From: Hallella bergensis DSM 17361
GTDB taxonomy: Bacteria; Bacteroidota; Bacteroidia; Bacteroidales; Bacteroidaceae
DNA length: 41,022 nucleotides
Assembly: GCF_000160535.1 (NCBI RefSeq)
Contig: NZ_GG704781.1
Span: 1 to 41,022, forward strand
Direction: 5' to 3'
Shown here: in pieces, positions 32,835 to 41,022 of the stretch
Layout: every line of letters begins with the position of its first letter
Numbering within the stretch: the first letter of the stretch is position 1
The notes under the pieces: model-generated
What the model saw: only the letters and a program-made list of their open reading frames with translations
The model's database searches: none
Told to the model about the DNA's origin: nothing
Position numbers and translations under genes: made by a program

Positions 32835-33965
32835 TTACTCAGCAATCATGATTGATACGCGGTTCTTGTTGTTCTCTGCGAATGGCTGAACACGAGCACC
32901 CTTAGAATCAGATTTGATACGGTTTGCTGAGATTCCCTTGTCCTTGATAGCTTTAACCACAGAAGCAGCACGCTGAGCGGCCAAACGGTCGTTAATAGTG
33001 TTGTTACCTGTTCCGGCATCTGCATAGCCTGTAACAGAAACTGTAGCGTCTGGATTCTCTTTCAAGAAGGATACGATCTCGTCAATTTTTGATTGCTCTG
33101 CAGCTCTAATAGCGTACTTGTTGATCGTGAAGAACACATCGCGACGGATAGGCTCAATCTTCTTGGCGACTGGCTCTGGAGTTGGTTCTGGAGCAGGTGT
33201 TGGGGTTGGAGTAGGAGCAACATACTCCTGAGTTGGCTCTGGTGCTGGCTCTGGTTTGGTTTCTTTCTTGGTGTAGCTCTTTCCAAGATTGATACGCAAA
33301 CCGGCTAATGCATTGAAGTACCAGTCGGGGTTGTCAGCCTTCTTAGAGTTGTATTTGTCGGTAAGGATATTTGCATTTCCTTCGACAACAAAACTAACAG
33401 CGTCGCTTATGCGGAAACCAAGCTCAAGACCAGCACGACCAAATGGATTAACTTTCGTTCCATCCCAGTTGTAGCGCATGTGATTGGCACCAGCCATTGC
33501 ATTGGCATCGTCATTTCCCCATGCAATATTTGCACCACTGCCGAGGAAAGCTGTTACATTAAATACTCTCTTTGGATTCCAGCCACAGAAGGCATTGGAG
33601 AGATTAAACATAAAATCAATGCCAGGAGCTACATACTTGTATTTGTATGTAGTGTTGATAGCAGCTATTTTACCAAGTTCGTTGATACCGTTATAGCCAC
33701 CCATGCTCTGCCATGCATTGCCTTGCAGACGTGCAGCAAACCATGGATTGAACTGATAGCCAAGACCGAACTGAACGTTGGGTGAGATTAAATCCCCAAA
33801 CTTTGCTTCACCTAATGTGTATTGTGCACCACCTTGCAGATTGATGAAAGCATGTTTCTTAAACTGATATTCGTTTCCGTCATTATTAGTGTAGGTTGCT
33901 TGAGCCATTGCATTAACCCCTAAGGATAGTAGGCTCACAATTAGTAAAGTTTTAAATGATTTCAT
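32835..33965 (-). CDS. OmpA-family porin with proline-rich linker
   Basis: A 376-residue outer-membrane protein. A signal peptide (KSFKTLLIVSLLSLGVNAMAQ) is followed by a beta-barrel (about 22-230), a proline/glutamate/threonine-rich linker (PEPAPEPTQEYVAPTPTPTP, about 233-270), and a C-terminal OmpA domain (about 275-376) with VFFTINKYAIRAAEQSKIDE, GYADAGTGNNTINDRLAAQRA and NKNRVSIMIAE. The linker likely spans the periplasm, so the domain can reach peptidoglycan. It lies 11 bases after a small lipoprotein and downstream of a giant surface lipoprotein on the same strand. It differs from the first OmpA mainly in the linker. Confidence 0.92.
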   Translation of the reverse strand: MKSFKTLLIVSLLSLGVNAMAQATYTNNDGNEYQFKKHAFINLQGGAQYTLGEAKFGDLISPNVQFGLGYQFNPWFAARLQGNAWQSMGGYNGINELGKIAAINTTYKYKYVAPGIDFMFNLSNAFCGWNPKRVFNVTAFLGSGANIAWGNDDANAMAGANHMRYNWDGTKVNPFGRAGLELGFRISDAVSFVVEGNANILTDKYNSKKADNPDWYFNALAGLRINLGKSYTKKETKPEPAPEPTQEYVAPTPTPTPAPEPTPEPVAKKIEPIRRDVFFTINKYAIRAAEQSKIDEIVSFLKENPDATVSVTGYADAGTGNNTINDRLAAQRAASVVKAIKDKGISANRIKSDSKGARVQPFAENNKNRVSIMIAE

Positions 33966-33976
33966 AGTTGTAAGTT

Positions 33977-34504
33977 TTAATTTAAAATTTCTGAACCATG
34001 ATTTGATTCTGATTCTGAGTCAGCCAAAGTTAAATACCAATTGCCATTTCTTCTAATAGGGCGAATGACAAAAGAAATCGTGTTAGGTCGTTTGTCACCG
34101 GGTGCCTTGTCAAAAAGAGTAACCGTATATCTAACCTTGCTGTCTGTTTCCTTGAGGAATTGTATTTCCTCCACGGAAGCATCCTTACCTTTGAAAGCTG
34201 TCAAGGTCATTCTTTCTTTCTTAGCCAAGTCTGTTGGCAAAGTAGTAATACTATCCTTATTCAAATAATACAACATTGAAAGAGCTCCATCTACGTCACC
34301 CTGTTTAAGATGAGAAAGATAAAGCTGAACTAATGACTTTACTTGGTCTGTGTCTGATTTAGCCAAAGTCATTTCAGCAGGTCGAATGAAATCATCTTGC
34401 ATTTCTTTTAAACTGCGTTCCTTAGGCTTGTTTTTACAGCTTGACACAAGTGTTATGCTAAGCAAACAAACAAACAGACTAAATAAATAAGAGCGTTTTC
34501 TCAT
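33977..34504 (-). CDS. Small lipoprotein, DUF4878-like, upstream of OmpA
   Basis: A 175-residue lipoprotein with signal MRKRSYLFSLFVCLLSITLV and lipobox SSC (Cys near residue 23), followed by KNKPKERS, which is basic and lacks an acidic export signal, so periplasmic-facing is likely. The body (VKSLVQLYLSHLKQGDVDGA, VRYTVTLFDKAPGDKRPNTI, RNGNWYLTLAD) has the NTF2-like DUF4878 pattern shared with the lipoprotein at 5905. It is 11 bases from OmpA and must be cotranscribed. A role with OmpA in envelope anchoring is a guess from position. Confidence 0.75.
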   Translation of the reverse strand: MRKRSYLFSLFVCLLSITLVSSCKNKPKERSLKEMQDDFIRPAEMTLAKSDTDQVKSLVQLYLSHLKQGDVDGALSMLYYLNKDSITTLPTDLAKKERMTLTAFKGKDASVEEIQFLKETDSKVRYTVTLFDKAPGDKRPNTISFVIRPIRRNGNWYLTLADSESESNHGSEILN

Positions 34505-34517
34505 TCTATATCAAGTT

Positions 34518-34546
34518 AAAAAAGGGGTGCCAGAAATTGACACCCC
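34518..34546 (-). terminator. Intrinsic terminator after the giant lipoprotein gene
   Basis: On the minus strand, GGGGTGTC pairs with GGCACCCC (one G-U) over a seven-base loop and is followed by six T. It lies between the giant lipoprotein stop (34574) and the next gene's start (34504). No -7 box was seen for the downstream pair, so these genes may depend on read-through. Confidence 0.7.
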
Positions 34547-34573
34547 AATTATTACATCAATTCTAAATTCAAA

Positions 34574-37500
34574 TTAGAAATTAATTTTTTTAGCATTACC
34601 TGCAGTATTTTTAACTGTGATCACAGCCCAAGCCTTTTGCTGTGAAGTAGGATAGTTTCCAAATACATACTTCATCTTGATAGGCAAGAAGATATGATAG
34701 GTACCAGTGTTACCACCGTTGTTCTTATACTTGACAACGTCACCATCCTGCTCGAGGTTCAAGTTCTTAATGTTCTCAAGAGCTTTCACGCACTGTGCAC
34801 GATAAGCAGCATTATTCTTGTAACTGTTGCGAGCTTCTGTTCCAAGGTTAGCGTCGGTCAAAGCATTTTCAACATCAGCAATGAAGTCGATGCCATAGTA
34901 CTTGAAGTCAAACTGCTTCTTACCATCATTCTTACCAAGGTTTGAATTGTCAGCAAGACCAGCAAAGTCACGCCAGTCTGTTACGCTAACGAGCTCAGAG
35001 AATGGAATCTTCTGCCAATCGTTAGGAGCATCCTTAATTTCATACTTATCTGCACCAGAGAGATTCAATGGACGCAAGAAGCGAACGTTGAAGAATGTTT
35101 GTGGCATGTATGGCTCATAGCACAATTCAGGCAATGTAATCTGAACGTATGCTGTGAAAGTCTGCTTGCTTCCCAACTTAGAGTGAGATGCGAAGTTCAA
35201 GATATCATCAGATTCTTCGCCTTCTATGTAAGTTGCAACACCATTAGCATCCATTCCTACGAGCTTCTTGTCAACAGCGACTGGAGCTTTTGCACCGACT
35301 TTCTTGACCTTAACAATCTTAATAGTCAGATTGTCATCGCTCAAAGCCAAAGTGTATTCATTGCCAGAATAGCCCTTGACAGTCCACTGTTTTGCTGCAT
35401 TAGCGCTAAAGTCAGCATTAACACCCTTCATTGGCAATGTGAACTTGAACTTAGGCTGGTTAGCTGGATCGGCCATCTCCTCTTTTAGTTTAGGGAACTT
35501 TTCAGCATTTTTCAGAGATGCAGAAAGTTTACCATTCAAGAAATAATCATGGAGATCCTTAACAAACTCAGTATTTTCGAGCTTATTGTCAGTCTCTGTT
35601 GGTACAGGTACATTGGCGCGAACCTCGAATGCGTCAGTGGCTGTAGGAGCATTAACTGATGACTGGTACTTGTACCATTGAGCCAACGTCTTTGTAGCGT
35701 TGAGGTTAGCTGTTGCGAAATGCAACTTACCAGCCTTGATTGTCATAGGCACATAAACATCACCACCATTCTTCTTGTTTTCATACTTAACATAAACAGT
35801 AACGTCCTTGGTGCTAGCACCTTCCTTAGGAGCAGCTGCTGTCATTACATTCTTATAATCTGCAGCAGCGAATGACCACTCAAGAACATGCGTCTGAGCA
35901 CCAACTGTACCAGCGTTATGGAGTTCCTTAACAGTACCAAGCATTTCGTTGGCGGTAGCCTCTTTGTAACCACCCTTACCATCAGGAACAAACTGCTTGT
36001 CTGCAACAAACTTGTAAGTCTCGTCGAAGTTCTTCTTAGAAATCTTCAGCAAGTCATTGTAAATATGGAATTCAACCTGTGCCCAAGTCAATTTATCCTT
36101 AGCTCCATTGCAATCGAAGAAGTAATCGTTCATGGCGAATGGATCAGAAGTAACATCCTGAGGACCTACCTCGTCCAAATCTATAATCAACAACTTCATG
36201 TAGCCATAGGCAAGAATTGTGCCTTCTGCATCTTGAATTTCGATAACCAACATAGGCATACGACCAACTGCAGATGCGTTAGCTACCTTATCCTTTATAG
36301 TTTCACCAGTATTTGATACGTTTCTTGGAGTAGCGATTACATTGCCATCCTTGTCAGTAGCCAACTGGATATGATGTGTTTCGCTGGTCTTGTTGGAGCC
36401 GAGTGTGTAATCAACAGCCTTAACAACATACTTCAACCCAAAAGCCTTGAATGTAGCAGGATCCATTTTGCGAACCTTGGCAGCGTCAATAGTTACGTTA
36501 GCACTATCTGTTGCAAGATCTTTTTCGGTTGTGTAGTGAGTCTCAAGAAGAGCTGAAATATTAATATTTTCGTTGTACTTAACCGTGTGTGTAGCAGGGA
36601 TATTCTCTACTGCAAGCTCTGAGAACTTTTTGTGAAGATGTCCCGAAGCTGGCGTTACAATATTGTCAACGAAAGGTGTTTGTACGAAGGACTTGTCTGC
36701 AACAAGCAAGTTGTAAATCTTCACCGGTGCAATCAAAGCATAGTCAGAAGTAACAGTAGTGTCACCCTTAGAAATCTGAGCAGCTACGAAAGAACCGTTA
36801 CCTGCCTTCAGGTTGGCTTCGATAGCCTTAAAGTTGGCTTTGAAAGGTATGGAGAGAATGCCATCCTTGTAAGCGTCCTTGTCTGCCTTGAACAAATCGT
36901 CTGTTTTGCCATATACCGGGGTAGCGATATCAGCACCAGCACGAGTCTCAAAACCAGTCAAAGGCTTATCCATTTCAGCAACATTGCCATAGAAATCAAT
37001 GGTAAAATTGGACAGGTCAACAGTCGAAGGATTCACATGATACATAGCAGTACCAATGCCAGACAATATCTTTGCCTTACCCGTAAGCTTAAAGAATGTG
37101 AGAGAAGCATCGCCTTCTTTATAAATAGCAGCAGAGTCAGAAAGAACCTTGATACCCTCAACACCGCCAGAATAGTAATTTGGTTTCAACATAAGGCTTG
37201 ACAAGTTACGCTTAACGAAAACTGTCAAGATGTTGATATTCTTAACGGTTTTCTCCACATCCTTGTTAGCTTTCTCCATGAGTTCTTTCAGCTCCTTAAT
37301 AGCTTGCGCATTGCCAGATGAAGCCTGCAAAGCTTTCAAGTCTTCCTGCAATTTAGCAACCTGACCTTTCAGCTCCTCTGCGCCCTGCTTACCACCAAGC
37401 TCATTCTCGAACGCTTTCAAAGCGTCAATTTGGTTCTGGAGGTTTTCATTCACTGCCTTTTGAGCGGTCTCAGCTTTATTCAAAGTTGTACCCAGCTCAT

Positions 37501-37870
37501 TCAAACGGCTATCGATACCATCGATTTTAGTCTTCAGAGCCTCAAGTTCTGACTTGTCAGCCTTGCCGTCGATAACCTTTTGAAGGTCTTTGATAGCATC
37601 TTGCAACTTCTCTGCAGTCACCAAATTCTTAATTTGTTCTTGCAAAGATGCGAGATCTTGTTTTGTAGCATAGGTGGCAGCTGCTTTTTGAGCATCTTCC
37701 TTTGCCTGCTTCAAAGCACTCTCGAGAGTGGTCATCTGAGTCTGCAAGTTTTTGATGGACTCAGTATTTGCACTGATGTCGTCATCATAATCCTTACAAG
37801 AAGTAACCGTACCCATGGCTCCAAAAACAAGGAGACCCATAAGCAACGTACTAAAAAATTTTCTTCTCAT
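34574..37870 (-). CDS. Giant coiled-coil surface lipoprotein
   Basis: A 1098-residue lipoprotein of unknown function. The signal peptide MRRKFFSTLLMGLLVFGAMG ends at lipobox TSC (Cys25), followed directly by KDYDDDI. An acidic run just after the Cys matches the lipoprotein export signal that sends Bacteroidetes lipoproteins to the cell surface. Residues about 30-235 form a long coiled coil rich in Lys/Glu/Ala/Leu heptads (SIKNLQTQMTTLESALKQAK). The remaining about 860 residues are rich in Thr/Asn/Asp/Lys and strand-like, with no recognised domain. Codon use is strongly biased and the promoter is near consensus, suggesting abundance. The coiled coil could hold the beta-rich part away from the membrane, or trimerise. 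It could be an adhesin, an S-layer-like protein or a stalk. Confidence 0.85.
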   Translation of the reverse strand: MRRKFFSTLLMGLLVFGAMGTVTSCKDYDDDISANTESIKNLQTQMTTLESALKQAKEDAQKAAATYATKQDLASLQEQIKNLVTAEKLQDAIKDLQKVIDGKADKSELEALKTKIDGIDSRLNELGTTLNKAETAQKAVNENLQNQIDALKAFENELGGKQGAEELKGQVAKLQEDLKALQASSGNAQAIKELKELMEKANKDVEKTVKNINILTVFVKRNLSSLMLKPNYYSGGVEGIKVLSDSAAIYKEGDASLTFFKLTGKAKILSGIGTAMYHVNPSTVDLSNFTIDFYGNVAEMDKPLTGFETRAGADIATPVYGKTDDLFKADKDAYKDGILSIPFKANFKAIEANLKAGNGSFVAAQISKGDTTVTSDYALIAPVKIYNLLVADKSFVQTPFVDNIVTPASGHLHKKFSELAVENIPATHTVKYNENINISALLETHYTTEKDLATDSANVTIDAAKVRKMDPATFKAFGLKYVVKAVDYTLGSNKTSETHHIQLATDKDGNVIATPRNVSNTGETIKDKVANASAVGRMPMLVIEIQDAEGTILAYGYMKLLIIDLDEVGPQDVTSDPFAMNDYFFDCNGAKDKLTWAQVEFHIYNDLLKISKKNFDETYKFVADKQFVPDGKGGYKEATANEMLGTVKELHNAGTVGAQTHVLEWSFAAADYKNVMTAAAPKEGASTKDVTVYVKYENKKNGGDVYVPMTIKAGKLHFATANLNATKTLAQWYKYQSSVNAPTATDAFEVRANVPVPTETDNKLENTEFVKDLHDYFLNGKLSASLKNAEKFPKLKEEMADPANQPKFKFTLPMKGVNADFSANAAKQWTVKGYSGNEYTLALSDDNLTIKIVKVKKVGAKAPVAVDKKLVGMDANGVATYIEGEESDDILNFASHSKLGSKQTFTAYVQITLPELCYEPYMPQTFFNVRFLRPLNLSGADKYEIKDAPNDWQKIPFSELVSVTDWRDFAGLADNSNLGKNDGKKQFDFKYYGIDFIADVENALTDANLGTEARNSYKNNAAYRAQCVKALENIKNLNLEQDGDVVKYKNNGGNTGTYHIFLPIKMKYVFGNYPTSQQKAWAVITVKNTAGNAKKINF

Positions 37871-38160
37871 ACGATATAAAAATTAAATAAAACAATAAAA
37901 ATTAAATATATACTAACTAATGTTGCATTGGATTCCGGTCAAGAAGCCAACACAAATATTTTTTTCATACCAATAAACGATTTATGTACATAGTAACCGT
38001 ATTTCAGGCAAATTATTTTGGTGCAAATATAGAGATAAATATTAGAACAAGCAAATAAAATGCATCTTTTTTTAAATTTAGTCAAATTTTTTATCCTACC
38101 TTTTTTATGAAGGAGAATCGATCGGTTATTTTTACATTTGTCTTCGTTTCATTGATGTAT
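37871..38160. other. Long A/T-rich spacer and leader of the giant lipoprotein
   Basis: Carries the promoter (38024-38055, minus) and an untranslated leader of about 148 bases on the minus strand that is A/T-rich and contains no obvious stable hairpin. No coding frame of note. Confidence 0.6.
38024..38055 (-). promoter_or_regulatory. Promoter of the giant lipoprotein gene
   Basis: Minus-strand TTTG (38055-38052) and TATATTTG (38031-38024) are exactly 20 bases apart, matching both elements of the Bacteroidetes promoter. It is the best match in the window, consistent with strong expression. Confidence 0.75.
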
Positions 38161-38204
38161 AATCATCCAACGCGCCTTGGATGATTCTATTTCATCCATG
38201 GCGC
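38161..38204 (-). terminator. Overlapping alternative hairpins after asnS
   Basis: Two mutually exclusive stems share one arm. In one, AATCATCCAA (38161-38170) pairs with TTGGATGATT (38177-38186). In the other, GCGCC/GGCGC plus TGGATGA/TCATCCA (38172-38204) form a longer stem. Both follow the asnS stop on the minus strand. Neither is followed by a good T run, so termination is uncertain. Confidence 0.45.
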
Positions 38205-38218
38205 ATAGCTGGGTCTCG

Positions 38219-39610
38219 TTAGAATTCCGCATTCTTGGGGGTACGCGGGAATGGGATGACATCGCGAATGTTTTGCATACCGGTCACGAAGAGGATGAGG
38301 CGTTCGAAGCCCAATCCAAAGCCGGCGTGTGGGCACGAACCATACTTGCGGGTATCGAGATACCAGTCATAGGCGTGTGATTCCATGCCACGGGCTTTGA
38401 TTTCGTTGACAAGCTTATCTAAGTTTTCCTCACGAACCGAGCCACCTATAATCTCGCCAATGCGTGGGAAGAGTACATCGGTGCCCTGCATAGTCTTGCC
38501 GTCTTCGTTTTTCTTCATGTAGAAGGCCTTGATTTCGGCAGGATAGTCGGTCATGATTACGGGGCGCTTGAAGTATTGTTCCACCAGATAACGCTCGTGT
38601 TCACTGCTTAGGTCCATGCCCCAGCCCGTGATCGGGAACTCGAACTTATGTCCGCCGTCCACAGTTTTTTGCAGGATTTCAATTCCTTCCGTGTAAGTCA
38701 ATCTTACAAACTCTTCATGGACAACCGATTCAAGAGTCTGAATCAGGTTCTTGTCAATCATCCGGTTGAGGAAATCGAGATCATCCCGACAGTTGTCGAG
38801 AGCCCATCTTACACAATATTTAATAAAGTCTTCTTCCAGATCCATCAGTTCCTTCTGGTCCATGAAAGCCACTTCAGGCTCAATCATCCAGAATTCAGCC
38901 AGGTGTCGGGGAGTATTGCTGTTTTCGGCACGGAAAGTGGGACCAAAGGTGTAGATGGCTCCCAAAGCAGTTGCTCCAAGTTCTCCCTCGAGCTGCCCGC
39001 TCACTGTGAGGGAGGTCTTTTTCCCAAAAAAATCCTTATCATATTCCACTTTCCCGCTCTTGGCCACGCGGTCGAGGTCAAGCGTCGTTACCTGGAACAT
39101 TTCTCCCGCTCCCTCTGCATCGCTGGCAGTAATGATCGGAGAGTGGAAATAGTAAAATCCGTGCTCATGGAAATATTTGTGAATGGCGATGGCCATATTA
39201 TGACGAATGCGGAACACAGCACCAAAGGTGTTCGTGCGGAGTCGCATGTGGCCATATTGGCGCATATACTCAAAGCTCTGTCCTTTTTTCTGCATGGGAT
39301 AGTCTCCGGGGCACAGGCCGTAAATCTCAATTTCTTTTGCCTGCACCTCGCAGTCCTGTCCCTTGCCTTGACTCTCCACCAGCGTGCCCGTAGCGCGGAT
39401 GCACGCACCGGTCGTGATGCTCTTCAGCTCTTCGTCATCCATCGATTCCGGATTCACCACGATCTGTATGTTCTTGATGGTGGAACCATCGTTCAATGCA
39501 ATGAAGTCTACGGCCTTGCTGCTTCGATGTGAGCGCACCCATCCCTTGACAGTAATGTCCTGTCCGAAGTCCGTACTGCGCAATGCATCGATAACTTTTG
39601 TTCTTTTCAT
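38219..39610 (-). CDS. asnS: Asparaginyl-tRNA synthetase
   Basis: Class IIb synthetase charging tRNA-Asn. The 463-residue protein has an N-terminal OB-fold anticodon-binding domain ([20 protein letters not shown]) and the class II catalytic core: motif 2 [21 protein letters not shown] and motif 3 [29 protein letters not shown]. Length matches E. coli AsnS (466). Possible starts are the ATG at 39610 ([10 protein letters not shown]) and one two codons earlier at 39616; the longer frame to 39667 has a non-homologous N-terminus. The presence of AsnS implies direct charging of tRNA-Asn. It follows the pseudouridine synthase gene by about 150 bases on the same strand. Confidence 0.96.
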   Translation of the reverse strand: MKRTKVIDALRSTDFGQDITVKGWVRSHRSSKAVDFIALNDGSTIKNIQIVVNPESMDDEELKSITTGACIRATGTLVESQGKGQDCEVQAKEIEIYGLCPGDYPMQKKGQSFEYMRQYGHMRLRTNTFGAVFRIRHNMAIAIHKYFHEHGFYYFHSPIITASDAEGAGEMFQVTTLDLDRVAKSGKVEYDKDFFGKKTSLTVSGQLEGELGATALGAIYTFGPTFRAENSNTPRHLAEFWMIEPEVAFMDQKELMDLEEDFIKYCVRWALDNCRDDLDFLNRMIDKNLIQTLESVVHEEFVRLTYTEGIEILQKTVDGGHKFEFPITGWGMDLSSEHERYLVEQYFKRPVIMTDYPAEIKAFYMKKNEDGKTMQGTDVLFPRIGEIIGGSVREENLDKLVNEIKARGMESHAYDWYLDTRKYGSCPHAGFGLGFERLILFVTGMQNIRDVIPFPRTPKNAEF

Positions 39611-39762
39611 GATCATATAATATTTTGAAGGAGAAAAGGAGGTTGGGCAAGACACTATCGTAAACAAACTTGGTCTGGTAATCTCCGCTTCTCCATCATT
39701 CTATATAGGTGAGTTTTCTAACATTGCCACCTTAAATTTTAGTTCTATTTTGTGTGAAACGT

Positions 39763-41022
39763 TTATTCAAACATTCCGCTTCTCAGCATGTCCACCTCTT
39801 GCTCTGTGAGGAATCGCCAGTCGCCACGCCTCAGGTTCTTCTTGGTCAGTCCGGCAAAGAGCACACGGTCGAGACGTACCACACGGTAGCCCAGAGCTTC
39901 AAAAATGCGACGTACAATTCGGTTCCTGCCGCTGTGAATTTCGATGCCAACCTGCGACTTGTCGTTCTCATTGGCATATTCCACTGCGTCTGCATGAATT
40001 TCGCCATCCTCCAGTTCGATACCTTCAGCTATCTTCTGAAGATCCTCAACACCAATATTCTTGTCGAGGAACACGTGATATACTTTCTTCTTTAGGAATT
40101 TGGGGTGTGTCAGCTTGCTGGCCATGTCACCATCGTTGGTGAGCAACAGCACGCCCGTAGTATTACGGTCGAGGCGCCCTACAGGATAAATCCGCTCCGG
40201 ACATGCGTCCTTCACGAGATCCATGACGGTCTTACGTTGTTGAGGGTCATCGCTTGTCGTTACATAATTCTTGGGCTTGTTCAGCAATACATACACTTTC
40301 TTTTCCAGTGTCACGGGCTGGTCGCGGAATTTCACCTCGTCGCTGCGCAGCACCTTGGTACCCAGTTCGGTTACAACCTCCCCGTTAACCGTCACCACAC
40401 CGGCTTGGATAAACTCGTCAGCTTCGCGGCGCGAGCATATGCCGGCATTGGCCAGAAATTTGTTCAGACGCAGCGGTTCATTCGGATCGATATGATCTTC
40501 CTTGTACTCGATGCGTTTCTTCATGCTGTATTTGTCATTGGGATCATAGCCCGGACGTTGGCCATACCCACCGCGTGGCTGATACCCGCCTTGTTGCTGA
40601 CCATATCCACCGCGTGGTTGATAGCCTTTCTGTCGTGGCTGATATCCTCCCTGCCGCTGCTGGTATCCTCCGCCTTGGTTGTAACGTGGGCGGTATCCTC
40701 CTGGTCGCTGCTGATATCCGCCTTGCCGCGGTTGGTAACCTCCCTGCCGTGGTTGATATCCACCTTCTTGGTTATTGTAACGAGGACGATATCCTCCCTG
40801 CCGTGGCTGATACCCGCCTTCTTGGTTGTAGTTGGGCTGATAATCCCCCTGCCTTGGCTGGTATCCACCTTCTTGGTTGTTGTAACGTGGGCGATATCCT
40901 CCCTGCCGGGGCTGATACCCACCTTCTTGGTTATTGTAACGTGGGCGATATCCTCCCTGTCGCTGTTGGTAACCTCCACGCGACTGATAATAGTTGTTGT
41001 TATTGTTATATGATGGTCGCTT
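39763..41022 (-). CDS. rluB: RluB-type rRNA pseudouridine synthase with a repeat-rich N-terminal tail (partial)
   Basis: The C-terminal 254 residues are a pseudouridine synthase: S4 RNA-binding domain (LRLNKFLANAGICSRREADE) and catalytic domain with GRLDRNTTGVLLLTNDG, whose Asp is the catalytic residue. RluB/RsuA-type enzymes modify 23S or 16S rRNA. The frame stays open to the window edge: 166 more codons before MKKRIEYKEDH. They code for a Gly/Tyr/Gln/Arg/Pro/Asn repeat built on GGYQPRQ and GGYRPRYNNQE units (about 16 GGY), so the gene is cut off by the window and its start is not visible. If translated from the Met at 40524 it would lack the tail, but the open frame, consistent repeats and third-position choice argue that the tail is coding. 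Confidence 0.85.
   Translation of the reverse strand, partial: KRPSYNNNNNYYQSRGGYQQRQGGYRPRYNNQEGGYQPRQGGYRPRYNNQEGGYQPRQGDYQPNYNQEGGYQPRQGGYRPRYNNQEGGYQPRQGGYQPRQGGYQQRPGGYRPRYNQGGGYQQRQGGYQPRQKGYQPRGGYGQQQGGYQPRGGYGQRPGYDPNDKYSMKKRIEYKEDHIDPNEPLRLNKFLANAGICSRREADEFIQAGVVTVNGEVVTELGTKVLRSDEVKFRDQPVTLEKKVYVLLNKPKNYVTTSDDPQQRKTVMDLVKDACPERIYPVGRLDRNTTGVLLLTNDGDMASKLTHPKFLKKKVYHVFLDKNIGVEDLQKIAEGIELEDGEIHADAVEYANENDKSQVGIEIHSGRNRIVRRIFEALGYRVVRLDRVLFAGLTKKNLRRGDWRFLTEQEVDMLRSGMFE
40545..41008 (-). repeat. Coding tandem repeat, GGYRPRYNNQE / GGYQPRQ units
   Basis: Imperfect units of about 54 bases (18 residues, GGYRPRYNNQEGGYQPRQ) and half units of about 21 bases make up the N-terminal tail of the RluB-type protein. 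On the DNA they appear as repeated CGTGGGCGATATCCTCCCTG-like segments. Synonymous variation among units is modest, indicating recent expansion or gene conversion, so copy number may vary between strains. Confidence 0.8.

Noticed and set aside
38648..39532. 294-codon open frame on + opposite asnS
   Set aside because: Shadow of asnS, which has intact class II synthetase motifs.
39611..39667. N-terminal extension of asnS
   Set aside because: Adds residues not seen in Asn[11 protein letters not shown] gives the family length.
40545..41008. Regularly spaced repeats that could be taken for a CRISPR array
   Set aside because: Repeats are contiguous, in frame, without unique spacers, and encode a protein tail.
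40105..41013. 302-codon open frame on + opposite the pseudouridine synthase, with repeated LPWLISTFLVIV segments
   Set aside because: The hydrophobic repeats are the antisense reading of the GGYQPRQ repeats; the opposite strand has clear pseudouridine synthase motifs in the same frame phase as the repeats.
1..41022. tRNA, rRNA, integrase, transposase, toxin-antitoxin or restriction genes
   Set aside because: Searched by eye for TTCGA loops with CCA-ends and for typical protein motifs on both strands; none found.

Overview
The window looks like chromosomal DNA from a Bacteroidales bacterium, most likely Prevotella or a close relative. The evidence is the run of Bacteroidetes-type -7 boxes (TAnnTTTG) just upstream of genes, the near absence of Shine-Dalgarno sequences, the OmpA-family porins, a surface-export lipoprotein signal (CKDYDDD), and gene orders such as DUF177-rpmF-fabH-era-der. 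No tRNA, rRNA, insertion sequence, prophage or CRISPR array was seen. Most of the window is core genome; the unusual material lies in the spacers, in a few residue-level oddities and in the envelope cluster near the right end.

Layout. 1-5.6 kb (+): a terminator, a membrane histidine kinase, then DUF177/YceD, rpmF (L32), fabH, era and der (ribosome assembly and fatty acid initiation). The era-der spacer is packed with hairpins. 5.6-9.5 kb: a small lipoprotein (+), an MlaE/MlaF lipid-transport pair (-), and a 1.6-kb gene-poor stretch holding dispersed repeats and decayed coding fragments. 9.5-18.8 kb (+): beta carbonic anhydrase, lptB, tig, clpP-clpX, recQ and guaB, most with a recognisable promoter. 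18.9-25.6 kb (+): a tightly packed run of two parvulin-type chaperones, an OstA/LptA-like protein, a 92-residue tail-anchored protein and mutL, linking outer-membrane biogenesis and mismatch repair in one transcript. 25.8-27.6 kb: an OmpA porin with a strong terminator and a second repeat-rich spacer.

27.6-32.6 kb: asd (-), then a CPA2-type cation/proton antiporter, a LolD-like ATPase and a CvfB-like S1 protein (+). 32.8-37.9 kb (-): a probable envelope module of a 1098-residue coiled-coil surface lipoprotein, a terminator, a small lipoprotein and a second OmpA. 38.2-41.0 kb (-): asnS and an RluB-type pseudouridine synthase whose N-terminal Gly/Tyr/Gln/Arg-rich repeat tail runs off the window edge.

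The most notable observations are: a ClpP whose catalytic Asp position reads Asn; a MutL whose C-terminal endonuclease motifs are all eroded; the low-complexity repeat tail on the pseudouridine synthase; a five-hairpin leader before der and a structured leader before clpP; a dispersed repeat pair with compensatory changes in a hairpin; and the surface-lipoprotein/OmpA cluster.
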